Positions 16,824-24,648 of a DNA stretch of 46,587 bases are shown here, piece after piece (the first letter of the stretch is position 1; the number at the start of each line of letters is the position of its first letter). A program made the position numbers and the translations under genes. This DNA comes from CAIXLI01 sp964587125 (GTDB taxonomy: Bacteria; Pseudomonadota; Alphaproteobacteria; UBA9219): NCBI GenBank assembly GCA_964587125.1, contig CAZPKC010000014.1, positions 1 through 46,587 on the forward strand, given 5' to 3'. The notes under the pieces are model-generated. The model ran no database searches and had not been told where the DNA came from. It saw only the letters and a program-made list of their open reading frames with translations.

Positions 16824-17756
16824 TTAGGGTTGAGGCGACGCACAAACCGGAAGAACCCCCAGATGGGCATCCGGCGGTTCGCAAGACGGAAGGCCATTTT
16901 TGAAAACAAGATCGTAGATGTTCTGCACATAGCCCCATACAGTTACCCGGCCCAAAGGCGTGGCGCCTTCAAGCCGTGTTGTTTCCTGCAATCCAGACAA
17001 GTTTTGATTGAACTCTTTAGTAATGTCGAACGAGCCGATGGGACATTGCGAGAGCGCACTGCCGTTGTCGTCGTATTGGACATTATTGAATATCGCGTCA
17101 TGAGTGTTCGACCCAGGCGTGCAGACCGTGCCCTGACAGATATCGACGGCTCTCACGTTATCATTGGCTTGATTCAGCAAATACCAATGATGTTCGTGCT
17201 GAAACGGCCACCCGGTTTGTTCCGAGCACATCGTATAGGGAGAAATGCCTTTAACTTCAGGAAGACCCGTCGTCTGGTTTATGGTGGCGACTGTGTGATC
17301 TAATGTGGATGCGCTCGCCAACTGATCGGACGAAACCGGTTGTAGGGGAACCGCAGGGCCGACAGGCCCTTGGGGGGTCGTTGTCGCGGCGGCAGCCGTA
17401 TGGGACGCAAACGCGTCAAGGAACCATCCTACGGCTATCGCACTTCCCGCACCGAAGGCGGCGCCTTTTACAATGGCTCTTACCCAACGTTGATAAACCG
17501 CTTCATCCTTATTCCGTTTTCCCCAGCCCGCCTCGCGAACGACGCCGACAGCGGCGCCGAATCCAACGCCAAGGGCCGCAGGAACAAGTACGACGGGAAC
17601 GACGGGACTTAACATTGCAACGGCTGCGGCTCCAAACGCGAACCTAAGGCCAAATCCGACGCCTGCGCCGGTGAGAATTTCCGCCTTGTTATCCCAAAGG
17701 TTGCCCGGAATGCCCGTGACAAAGGTAATAATTTTTTCAGACGTTTTTTTCTGCAT
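16824..17756 (-). CDS. Unknown protein with glycine-rich hydrophobic N-terminus
   Basis: A 310-residue protein I do not recognise. Residues 25-75 form one or two glycine/alanine/valine-rich membrane hairpins (GAGVGFGLRFAFGAAAVAMLSPVVPVVLVPAALGVGFGAAVGVV), and 93-112 form another (AIVKGAAFGAGSAIAVGWFLDAFA). The remainder (about 120-310) is Ser/Thr/Pro-rich and then holds six cysteines (CSEQ, ICQ, VCTPG, QCPIG, SCEPP, VCASP), suggesting an oxidised, exported domain. AAGGA lies 9 nt before the ATG. It precedes the VanX-like peptidase gene on the same strand. Glycine-zipper membrane segments recall pore-forming or effector proteins, but no function is claimed. Confidence 0.6.
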   Translation of the reverse strand: MQKKTSEKIITFVTGIPGNLWDNKAEILTGAGVGFGLRFAFGAAAVAMLSPVVPVVLVPAALGVGFGAAVGVVREAGWGKRNKDEAVYQRWVRAIVKGAAFGAGSAIAVGWFLDAFASHTAAAATTTPQGPVGPAVPLQPVSSDQLASASTLDHTVATINQTTGLPEVKGISPYTMCSEQTGWPFQHEHHWYLLNQANDNVRAVDICQGTVCTPGSNTHDAIFNNVQYDDNGSALSQCPIGSFDITKEFNQNLSGLQETTRLEGATPLGRVTVWGYVQNIYDLVFKNGLPSCEPPDAHLGVLPVCASPQP

Positions 17757-17822
17757 AATAAATTCCTTTTCAAATTAAATCCGCCGTTCTTATTCGGCCT
17801 TATTAATGGGCAAATAATACCG

Positions 17823-17831
17823 CCCCCCCCC
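17823..17831. repeat. Homopolymer of nine C in a divergent promoter region
   Basis: C9 flanked by G and GAAAAAGG, between the unknown membrane protein gene and the XRE regulator gene. Such tracts can vary in length by slippage. Confidence 0.6.
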
Positions 17832-17924
17832 GAAAAAGGTTATATGTTTTTGATAAATAACTTGTCAAATACTTGCATCTTTGATAGTTTTTACATCAAA
17901 ACTTAAACGCATTCTTATCAAGCC

Positions 17925-18605
17925 ATGCCCAAAATATCGCCCTCCCAGCTTCGCGCCGCCCGCGGCCTTCTGAATTGGTCGCGGAAAGACTTGGCCAAAT
18001 TTTCCGGCATCAGCGAGCCGACGCTTCACCGTTATGAAAACGGCGAGCACGGCCCCATCGCGCACACGGTGAATAAGTTGTTCGCGGTTTTCGATAAGCA
18101 CGGCGTGGAATTTTCCGACCATCAAGGCGTTCGGTTCAAGCCGAGCAACATCACCGTTTACGACGGGAAGGAACGCTTCAACGATTTTTACGATTTTCTT
18201 TACGAGCAACTCAGTCAATCCGGCGGCGACGTTTGCGTCAGCACCTATGACGAAACGCCGTTCATGCGCCTTCGCAAAGACCCCTATCTTCACACGAAGC
18301 GCATGAAAAAATTATTCGACCAGAAAAAAATCACGTTCCGGATTCTCGCGACGAAAAGTGAATTTCTCTCCCACGGGTACGCCGAATTCCGGTGGCTTCC
18401 CAAACAACCGGCGTCGCCGACGGCTTTCTACGCTTTCGGGGATTGCCTCGCTTTGATGTCCTTCGTCGATCAAAATTCTCCCCATGTCGTCGTCATCCGC
18501 TCCGGCCCCCTAGCCGAGGGTTATCGGCAGAATTTCAACGTCGCGTGGCAGCTCGGCCAGAAACCGCCGCCCGCTTCCGTTATCGCCAAGATGTTGCAAC
18601 GTTAA
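17925..18605 (+). CDS. XRE-family regulator with a C-terminal sensor-like domain
   Basis: A 226-residue protein. Residues 5-65 are an XRE helix-turn-helix: SQLRAARGLLNWSRKDLAKFSGISEPTLHRYENGEHGPIAHTVNKLFAVFDKHGVEF. From about 85 on there is a globular domain (FNDFYDFLYEQLSQSGGDVCVSTYDETPFMRL...) with alternating strands and helices and a late VVVIRSGPLAEGYRQNF. I do not recognise its family; its shape resembles PLD-like or signal-binding domains attached to other regulators. It is divergent from the membrane protein/VanX-like operon across 168 bp, so it may control that operon. Confidence 0.75.
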   Translation: MPKISPSQLRAARGLLNWSRKDLAKFSGISEPTLHRYENGEHGPIAHTVNKLFAVFDKHGVEFSDHQGVRFKPSNITVYDGKERFNDFYDFLYEQLSQSGGDVCVSTYDETPFMRLRKDPYLHTKRMKKLFDQKKITFRILATKSEFLSHGYAEFRWLPKQPASPTAFYAFGDCLALMSFVDQNSPHVVVIRSGPLAEGYRQNFNVAWQLGQKPPPASVIAKMLQR

Positions 18606-18729
18606 GCCGTTTTTTCGGAGGACAAGGTAAATAAGCCAGGAAAAAAATAAGGTAAACGGCTCGATTGCATAGACTTTTGCGCGATTGTGGCCTATCCTCT
18701 CCCGCGTGAAAGACAGTCAAGGAAAGTCC

Positions 18730-19626
18730 ATGTCGCTTAAAACTGCCGCCGTGAATCCCGATAAACAAGCTTTGGCCGACGCGCGCGCCCAGATCGATAA
18801 GATCGATTCTCTCCTGCACGATCTTTTGCATGAGCGCGCCGAAGTCATCGATCAGGTGCGTAAATTTAAGGGCAAACAGCATATTTATATCCGCCCGGGG
18901 CGCGAAGCGCAGATGCTGCGCGCGCTGGCCGGAAAGCCGCAGGGGAAGATACCCGACGGCTTGGTCGTGCGCTTGTGGCGCGAGATGATTTCGGCCTTCA
19001 CTTTGACGGAAGGCGCGTTCAAGGTCGCCGTGACGGTTCCAGCCAAAGGGCCGGATTTATGGGACCTCGCGCGCGATTTTTACGGTTCTTTCACGCCTCT
19101 TCTCGAAATTCCGTCCGCGGTCGCCGCCGTTAAAGCGGTTCAGGCCGAAAAAGCGACGCTCGCCGTCGTGCCGTTTCCGCAAGCCAACGATAAGGATGCG
19201 TGGTGGCCCCTTCTTGCCAGCGACAAAAGAAACGTTTTGACCGTTTTCGCCACGCTGCCTTTCGAAATCTCAAAAACCGGACGTTCGAACGCGCGGCATT
19301 CGCTGCCGAGCGGCCTCGTTATCGGCAAGCTTTATCCGGAACTGACGGGGGACGATTACAGCTTCCTCGCCCTGCAATGCGTGCATGTGCCTGAAGGCGA
19401 GATGAAACGCCTGCTCGGCAAGGCGGGCTATAAAGTCCGGCAGCTTCTGGTTCAAACCGTGGGTCGCGGCGATTCCGCGCCGACGCTTTATCTCGTCGAA
19501 ACGGAAGGCTATGTCGGCCGCAGCGATACGCGCCTTTCCCGCCTGCGCGCTATGCTCGGCAGCCGCCTGCAGCATCTCGCCCCTCTGGGCGGGTATGCCG
19601 CGCCTTTGAAGTCCGGCAGGAAATAA
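18730..19626 (+). CDS. Chorismate mutase (AroQ type) with a degenerate prephenate-dehydratase-like domain
   Basis: A 298-residue protein. Residues 10-95 are an all-helical AroQ chorismate mutase: ALADARAQIDKIDSLLHDLLHERAEVIDQVRKFKGK, IRPGREAQMLRAL, VVRLWREMISAF. It converts chorismate to prephenate. The rest (about 96-298) resembles the periplasmic-binding-like prephenate dehydratase fold (FKVAVTVPAKGPDLWDLARDFYG, TLAVVPFPQANDKDAWW, TLYLVETEGYV). The TRF-type catalytic motif of true dehydratases is not seen, so this part is likely regulatory or structural. The start is ATG 18730 with GGAAAG. It lies 9 nt before tyrA and feeds it prephenate. Confidence 0.8.
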   Translation: MSLKTAAVNPDKQALADARAQIDKIDSLLHDLLHERAEVIDQVRKFKGKQHIYIRPGREAQMLRALAGKPQGKIPDGLVVRLWREMISAFTLTEGAFKVAVTVPAKGPDLWDLARDFYGSFTPLLEIPSAVAAVKAVQAEKATLAVVPFPQANDKDAWWPLLASDKRNVLTVFATLPFEISKTGRSNARHSLPSGLVIGKLYPELTGDDYSFLALQCVHVPEGEMKRLLGKAGYKVRQLLVQTVGRGDSAPTLYLVETEGYVGRSDTRLSRLRAMLGSRLQHLAPLGGYAAPLKSGRK

Positions 19627-19635
19627 GGTTTTGCC

Positions 19636-20385
19636 GTGAAAAAAGAATCCCTAGGGCTCATCGGGGTCGGTTCGTTCGGCGCGTTTATCGCTCCGCATCT
19701 GGCGCGGCATTTCGATCTCGTGCTGCACGATGCTGCAGCCGATGTTGCGCCCTTGGCGCGGAAAATTCGCGCGCACGCGGGCGATTTTAGAGATGCCGCC
19801 GCGTGCGATGTCGTCTTGCTGGCCGTGCCGGTGCAGAAAATGAGAAAGGCGCTCGGCGAGATTGCGAAAGGCGTCAAGCCGGACGCTCTCGTGATGGATG
19901 TCGCCTCGGTCAAGATCAGGCCGGTCAAGGCCATGATGGAAATTTTGCCGAAAAGCGTTTCCATCGTCGGCACGCATCCTCTTTTCGGGCCGCAAAGCGG
20001 CAAGAAGGGCATCAAGGGATTGAATATCGCCGTTTGCGAGGTTCGCGGCGGGCGCGGCGCGGGCGTGGCGTGTTTTTGCAAGGAAAAGCTGGGCTTGCGC
20101 GTTTCCGAGGCGACCCCCGAAGAACACGACCGAGAGGCGGCGTACGTTCAGGGCTTGACCCACATGCTGGCGAAGATCGTCACGGCGCTCGATCTTCCGC
20201 CCATGCGTTTTCCAACCCGCACGTATGAATTGTTGCAGCAAATGGTCGAAATGGTCCGTTACGATTCGGACGAATTATTCCGCGCCATCGAACGTGAAAA
20301 CCCTTTCTCCGAAAAGGCGAAAAAGGCCTTTTTTGCCGCGGCAAAAAAGCTTGAAGACAAAGTGTTGCGGGCAAAAGACGAATAG
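19636..20385 (+). CDS. tyrA: Prephenate dehydrogenase
   Basis: A 249-residue NAD(P)-dependent enzyme for the tyrosine branch (prephenate or arogenate oxidation). The Rossmann start is LGLIGVGSFGAFIAPHLARHFDLVLHDA. Then come DVVLLAVPVQKMRKALGEI, VMDVASVKIRPVKAMMEILP, and IVGTHPLFGPQSGKKGIKGLNIAVC with the catalytic His of GTHPLFGP. The helical C-terminal domain has YVQGLTHMLAKI. The start is GTG 19636 after AAGG. It is shorter than TyrA enzymes carrying an ACT domain, and none is present. Coupled to the chorismate mutase gene. Confidence 0.92.
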   Translation: MKKESLGLIGVGSFGAFIAPHLARHFDLVLHDAAADVAPLARKIRAHAGDFRDAAACDVVLLAVPVQKMRKALGEIAKGVKPDALVMDVASVKIRPVKAMMEILPKSVSIVGTHPLFGPQSGKKGIKGLNIAVCEVRGGRGAGVACFCKEKLGLRVSEATPEEHDREAAYVQGLTHMLAKIVTALDLPPMRFPTRTYELLQQMVEMVRYDSDELFRAIERENPFSEKAKKAFFAAAKKLEDKVLRAKDE

Positions 20386-20474
20386 GTTCAAAGGGTCGCA
20401 AATTAGGCCTTTACCCGAAGGGCTTGTTGGCTCTATACATCCGTGCCATTAATCAGCAACCAAGGGTCTCTGAA

Positions 20475-21938
20475 ATGGCGCAACTCCGTGAAGCTCTGAC
20501 ATTCGACGACGTGCTGCTAGTGCCGCGCGCTTCTTCGGTGCTGCCCTCCGAGGTGCAGACATCGACGAAAATCTCGCGCACGATCACGCTCAGCATCCCA
20601 CTTCTTTCCGCCGCGATGGATACCGTGACCGAAAGCCGCCTCGCCATTGTTTTGGCGCAGGCCGGAGGGCTTGGCGTCATTCACCGCAATATGACGCCCT
20701 CCGAACAGGCCGAGGAAGTCCGGCGCGTCAAGCGCTTCGAATCCGGCATGGTGGTCAATCCCATCACGATCACGCCGTCGGAGCCTTTGGCCGAGGCTTT
20801 GCGCCTGATGGCCGATTTCAGGATTTCCGGCATTCCCGTCGTCGAGCAGCCTTCGGGAAAGCTTGTCGGCATCGTCACGAACCGCGACGTGCGTTTTGCC
20901 AACGATATGCAGCAACCCGTTTCGGAACTGATGACCAAAAACGTCGTCACCGTTCGCGAAGGGGTCAGCAACGACGGCGCCAAGGGCTTGCTGCATAAAC
21001 ACCGCATCGAAAAGCTGGTCGTCGTGGACGACGCCTATCGCTGCATCGGCCTTATCACCGTAAAGGACATCGAAAAGGCTCAGGCGTTCCCGACTTCGTG
21101 CAAAGACGAAAAAGGGCGGTTGCGCGCGGCGGCGGCCATCGGCACGGGCACGGACGGCCTGAGCCGCGCCGAGGCTTTGATCGACGCTGCGGTCGATATG
21201 ATCGTCGTCGATACGGCGCACGGGCATTCCTCGCGCGTTTTGCAGCAAGTGCGTGACGTGCGGAAGCTTTCTTCCGCCCCGCAGATTATGGCCGGAAATA
21301 TCGCGACCGCAGACGCGGCCAAAGCGTTGATCGACGCGGGCGCGGACGCGGTCAAGGTCGGCATCGGCCCGGGTTCGATTTGCACGACGCGCATCGTAGC
21401 TGGCGTGGGCGTGCCGCAACTGACCGCCATTATGGACGTGGCAGAAGCCTGCCGCAAACACGGCATTCCCGTGATCGCCGACGGCGGCATCCGTTATTCG
21501 GGCGAGATCGCCAAGGCCATCGCGGCGGGCGCGGACGGAATTATGATGGGCGGCATGTTCGCGGGAACGGACGAGGCTCCGGGCGACGTTATTATGTATC
21601 AGGGGCGGTCGTACAAATCCTATCGCGGGATGGGCAGCGTCGGCGCCATGGCGGGAGGCTCGGCCGACCGCTATTTCCAGAAGCTCGACGGCGACCCTAA
21701 CAAATTGGTTCCCGAAGGCATCGAAGGCCGCGTGCCGTACAAAGGCCCCGCGCAAAGCATCATTCACCAGTTGATCGGGGGCTTGCGCGCGGCGATGGGA
21801 TACACGGGAGCCGCGACGATCGCCGAATTGCAAACCAAGGCCCAGTTCGTGCGCATCACAGGAGCCGGCTTGCGTGAAAGCCACGTGCACGACGTGCAGA
21901 TCACCGCCGAGTCCCCGAATTATTGGGTGGAAGAGTAG
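20475..21938 (+). CDS. guaB: Inosine-5'-monophosphate dehydrogenase
   Basis: A 487-residue IMPDH, the committed step to GMP (IMP + NAD+ to XMP). The TIM barrel opens with LTFDDVLLVPRASSVLPSEV and contains a CBS pair (about 95-205: VNPITITPSEPLAEALRLMADFRISGIPVVE and MTKNVVTVREGVSNDGAKGLLHKHRIEKLVVVD). The active-site loop GPGSICTTR has Cys at about 303, and the flap region is GMGSVGAMAGGSADRYF. The start is ATG 20475 with AAGGG 8 nt upstream; an upstream in-frame ATG at 20424 lacks one. It stands alone after tyrA. Confidence 0.97.
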   Translation: MAQLREALTFDDVLLVPRASSVLPSEVQTSTKISRTITLSIPLLSAAMDTVTESRLAIVLAQAGGLGVIHRNMTPSEQAEEVRRVKRFESGMVVNPITITPSEPLAEALRLMADFRISGIPVVEQPSGKLVGIVTNRDVRFANDMQQPVSELMTKNVVTVREGVSNDGAKGLLHKHRIEKLVVVDDAYRCIGLITVKDIEKAQAFPTSCKDEKGRLRAAAAIGTGTDGLSRAEALIDAAVDMIVVDTAHGHSSRVLQQVRDVRKLSSAPQIMAGNIATADAAKALIDAGADAVKVGIGPGSICTTRIVAGVGVPQLTAIMDVAEACRKHGIPVIADGGIRYSGEIAKAIAAGADGIMMGGMFAGTDEAPGDVIMYQGRSYKSYRGMGSVGAMAGGSADRYFQKLDGDPNKLVPEGIEGRVPYKGPAQSIIHQLIGGLRAAMGYTGAATIAELQTKAQFVRITGAGLRESHVHDVQITAESPNYWVEE

Positions 21939-22274
21939 GTTCTTGCCTCTCTTGCCTTTCGATTTTTCTTTGCCTCAAGACAGTCTCGAAGAACTCCGGA
22001 AAAGGACGTTCCCTAGGGGAGCCTTGCGCGAGCACGGCTCGGACCAACGACCCTGATCGATAGGCGGTATCCCACAAACCCGGGTTTGGCGGGGGCCGCT
22101 TCTCCGTCAGGCATCCCCTTATAACAAGGATGCGGGACATATCCTATATTAAATATGGGAAAAATGCAAGATGTTTTTGGGAAATTATTTTGGGTTTGAG
22201 ATCAACGGGTTAGGAACAAAAAACCGCGCCGACTCATGATCAAACATCGTTCTTGCGGATAATCTGACTGGGTT

Positions 22275-22304
22275 CCGGATAAATTTGCTTCGCAAATTTT
22301 CCGG
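22275..22304. repeat. Short hairpin repeat (CCGGA...TCCGG)
   Basis: CCGGATAAATTTG-CTTCG-CAAATTTTCCGG pairs along nearly its full length with one bulge. The flanking AATGACGAG recalls dispersed intergenic palindromes of several alphaproteobacteria. Confidence 0.65.
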
Positions 22305-22341
22305 AATGACGAGTTATTATTACTGAACTGTTCTTCCTTCG

Positions 22342-22451
22342 CGTCAAGCTGAGGCGAAAATTGTGATTTTCTCGATTTTTGAGCGCAGCGTACTTCCTTG
22401 CTACGTGAGCATCAAAAATCGAGAAAAGCCAATTTGCAGCCCAGCTTCACG
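22342..22451. repeat. About 110-bp imperfect inverted repeat
   Basis: The left arm starts CGTCAAGCTGAGGCG and the right arm ends CCCAGCTTCACG. The arms are about 50 nt with a short loop near 22391-22398. The core TTTTCTCGATTTTTGA (from 22367) pairs perfectly with TCAAAAATCGAGAAAA (ending 22427), and the outer parts pair with a few mismatches. It lies 21 bp beyond the fzlA stop. Confidence 0.85.
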
Positions 22452-22472
22452 TGAAGGGCTCACTAGAAGCAG

Positions 22473-23159
22473 TCAAAAATCCAGATCGGCATAATGCGCG
22501 GGCGGGGGAAATCCCGGAATATGATCGCCCAAAATGCTGCGGAAGGCAGGGCGGGATTTGAGGCGCGCGTACCATTCCTTGGCAAGCGGAAAACTGTTCC
22601 AAGGCACGTCGCCGAGATAATCGAGGATCGACAGATGCGCGCCCGCCGCGAGATCGGCGAGCGTCAGCTCTTCGCCCGAGAGCCAGTTGCGGCGTTCGGT
22701 CAGCCAGCCGATATATTCCAGATGCCCCCTTATGTTCGCGCATCCGGCGCGGATGACGGCGCTGTCCGGCTCGCCCTGTCCGCAGAGGCGCTTCAGCGCT
22801 TTTTCGCCGACGAGCAAATCCGTCACTTCGGCCTGCATTTTGCGGTTGAACCACCCGATGAGCCGCCGCGTTTCGGCGCGCTCGACCGGCGTTTTGCCGA
22901 GCAGGCTCCCGGTATGCGTTTCGTCCAAGTATTCGCAAATCGCCGAGCTTTCCGCCAAAACTTGTTTATCGCCGTCTTGTTCGATGATCAAAACGGGCAC
23001 GTCGGCGGCGGGATTTAAAGCCCGTAAAGTCGGGCTCGGGTCCCACGGCTTTTCAAGAGCCAGCGCGCAGGAAACGTTCTTCTCCGCCAACGCCAGACGA
23101 ACGAAGCGCGACGGCGGGCTTAAGGGGTGGTGGTAAAGATGATAAATGGCGGCAGACAT
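22473..23159 (-). CDS. fzlA: FzlA-type FtsZ-binding GST-like protein
   Basis: A 228-residue glutathione-S-transferase-fold protein. The N-terminal thioredoxin-like domain is YHLYHHPLSPPSRFVRLALAEKNV, LNPAADVPVLI, LAESSAICEYLDE. The helical domain has AEVTDLLVGEKALKRLCGQGEPDSAVIRAGCANIRGHLEYIGWLTERRNWLSGEELTLADLAAGAHLSILDYLGDVPW and the ending PPPAHYADLDF. The HLEYIGWL, DYLGDVPW and terminal HYADLDF stretches are, as I recall them, hallmarks of Caulobacter FzlA, which binds and curves FtsZ filaments and is needed for constriction. An ordinary GST is the alternative. It is transcribed away from the GT25 gene. Confidence 0.75.
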   Translation of the reverse strand: MSAAIYHLYHHPLSPPSRFVRLALAEKNVSCALALEKPWDPSPTLRALNPAADVPVLIIEQDGDKQVLAESSAICEYLDETHTGSLLGKTPVERAETRRLIGWFNRKMQAEVTDLLVGEKALKRLCGQGEPDSAVIRAGCANIRGHLEYIGWLTERRNWLSGEELTLADLAAGAHLSILDYLGDVPWNSFPLAKEWYARLKSRPAFRSILGDHIPGFPPPAHYADLDF

Positions 23160-23171
23160 AAATTGTATCCC

Positions 23172-23278
23172 TGGGTTTCTTCGAAACCCAAAAAAGGGTT
23201 CGCAAAAAAGGCAGGAACTTGCCGTTTCTGCGTGTTTTTTGCGAAATGGAATACTCGGGCTTCCAAAGAACCCGAGTA
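23172..23278. repeat. Cluster of three hairpins between fzlA and the GT25 gene
   Basis: Hairpin 1: TGGGTTTC-TTC-GAAACCCA (23172-23190). Hairpin 2: TTCGCAAAAAA at 23199 pairs with TTTTTTGCGAA ending 23245 and encloses a small GGCAG/TTGCC stem. Hairpin 3: TACTCGGG (23252-23259) pairs with CCCGAGTA (23271-23278). They fill the divergent intergenic space. Confidence 0.8.
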
Positions 23279-23352
23279 TAGGCCTATCACGCCTTACAAA
23301 AAAAGGCTAGAATCGAGGCGATTTTTCCTGCCGCCGCAAGGAGCGCTTACGC

Positions 23353-24201
23353 GTGCAAAATTTTTCGGCTCTTTTGCTCAATCTCGACCGCGATACGGCG
23401 CGGCGGGAACATATGGAAGCGCAATTGGCGCAAGCCCATATAGCCTTCACGCGGCTGCCGGGCATTTTGGGCGACGCCGTTCCCGATGACTTGCGTTCCT
23501 CTTTTTACGATGCTTCGGGAAAAGCCAAAACAAGCCTGAAGCGCGGAGAGGTCGGGTGCTACGCAAGCCATCTGGCCGCCCTCAAGCGCGTGGCGGCCGG
23601 AGAATTCGGCGACGCGGTTTTGATAATGGAAGACGACCTTAAAATCGCGCCCGACTTAATCGAAATCATCGCCGAAGCGCGGGCGAAGGCTCCGAATGAC
23701 TGGGATATTCTTCGCTTATGCAATCCGTCGCGCAGCGCCTACGTGCCGACGGCAAGGCTTTCGGGCAATCGGGTTCTCGCGCGTTATTCGAGAATTCCCG
23801 TCAGCGCGGGCGCGTATGTGATCACGCCCAAAGGCGCGCGGAAGTTTTTGCAAAACGGCGTTCGCGGGTTGCCCTACGACATCGATTTGCGCCGCCCGTG
23901 GTTTCACGGCATGAAAACATCGGGCGTTTTGCCGCCGCCGATTAAGGCAGGCGTTTTGAAATCGACTATCGACGCGATCGAGGCCGGACGCTGCGATGCA
24001 AACGCCAGCCCGTGCATGGAACGCATGAGGCGCGGCGATTTGTTTTATGCCTTCAAACGCCTCGCGTATAACATGAACGATTTGGGGGTTCGAAATTGGC
24101 TTATTTGTTGCGGCATAAATATTGCGGACAAAATTGCGAAGCTTCTTTTGAAGCGCAGCATAACGGACGAGGCTGCGAAGATTTTTTGGATTAAAGAATA
24201 A
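23353..24201 (+). CDS. Glycosyltransferase family 25 (LPS-type)
   Basis: A 282-residue GT25 enzyme of the kind that adds galactose or another hexose to lipooligosaccharide. Typical marks are ALLLNLDRDTARREHMEAQLAQAHIAFTRLPGI at the N-terminus, GEVGCYASHLAALKRV, the DxD-like VLIMEDDLKI, AYVITPKGARKFL, and LPYDIDLRRPW. It is cytosolic, with a basic, amphipathic C-terminus that may touch the membrane. The start is GTG 23353 with AAGGAG at 23338-23343. A second glycosyltransferase (family 9) follows 1.2 kb on, with rimI and dnaQ on the other strand between. Confidence 0.88.
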   Translation: MQNFSALLLNLDRDTARREHMEAQLAQAHIAFTRLPGILGDAVPDDLRSSFYDASGKAKTSLKRGEVGCYASHLAALKRVAAGEFGDAVLIMEDDLKIAPDLIEIIAEARAKAPNDWDILRLCNPSRSAYVPTARLSGNRVLARYSRIPVSAGAYVITPKGARKFLQNGVRGLPYDIDLRRPWFHGMKTSGVLPPPIKAGVLKSTIDAIEAGRCDANASPCMERMRRGDLFYAFKRLAYNMNDLGVRNWLICCGINIADKIAKLLLKRSITDEAAKIFWIKE

Positions 24202-24204
24202 CGG

Positions 24205-24648
24205 CTAGAGAACACGTTCCATTTTTACGGCGTCTATCATTTTTCCTTCGCGCTTATAATATCCGGCGCGTTTGCCAACGACGCGAAAGCCCGTTTTTTC
24301 ATAAAGCGCCAAAGCCGGTGCGTTATCGGCCGCGACTTCCAAAAACACGCGCTGCGCTTTTCTTTGCCGCATATTCTCTAAAGCCGCCTTCAGCAAAAGC
24401 ATTCCCGCTCCCTTGCGGCGCGCCGACGGGCTTACGCAAAAAGTCAGGATTTCCGCGTCTTCTTGTGCGACCTGACACAGGATAAATCCTTGCGCTGTTT
24501 CTTTTTCCCGCGCCACAAGCGCCAGCGTCGTGCCGAGAGCCAGGCTGTCGGCGATTTGAGCAAGGCTCCAGCGCGCCGCGCCGAAACTTTCCCCGTGCAA
24601 CGCGGCCAAAAGAGGCGCGTCGTCCTTCGTCGCTAAACGCGTTTCCAT
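24205..24648 (-). CDS. rimI: GNAT acetyltransferase, RimI-like
   Basis: A 147-residue GNAT protein: LAALHGESFGAARWSLAQIADSL, AQGFILCQVAQEDAEILTFCVSPSARRKGAGMLLLKAALENMRQRKAQRVFLEVAADNAPALALYEKTGFRVVGKRAGYYK. The pyrophosphate loop (RRKGAG) and the LEVAxxNxxAxxLYxKxGF signature are those of RimI, which acetylates the N-terminus of ribosomal protein S18. Its start overlaps the dnaQ stop by 16 nt. The frequent neighbour tsaB is not present. Confidence 0.85.
   Translation of the reverse strand: METRLATKDDAPLLAALHGESFGAARWSLAQIADSLALGTTLALVAREKETAQGFILCQVAQEDAEILTFCVSPSARRKGAGMLLLKAALENMRQRKAQRVFLEVAADNAPALALYEKTGFRVVGKRAGYYKREGKMIDAVKMERVL

Larger units (their letters stand above)
21939..22472. 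other. Gene-free stretch rich in palindromes
   Basis: No gene is supported. It is AT-richer than its surroundings and holds a small palindrome around 22076 (CAAACCCGGGTTTG), a hairpin at 22275-22304 followed by CCGGAATGACGAG-type sequence, and a large imperfect inverted repeat at 22342-22451. guaB and fzlA both end into this region. Confidence 0.75.

Noticed and set aside
20517..21890. Long antisense frame (457 codons) across guaB
   Set aside because: High-GC antisense shadow; the plus-strand frame is a clear IMPDH with all motifs.
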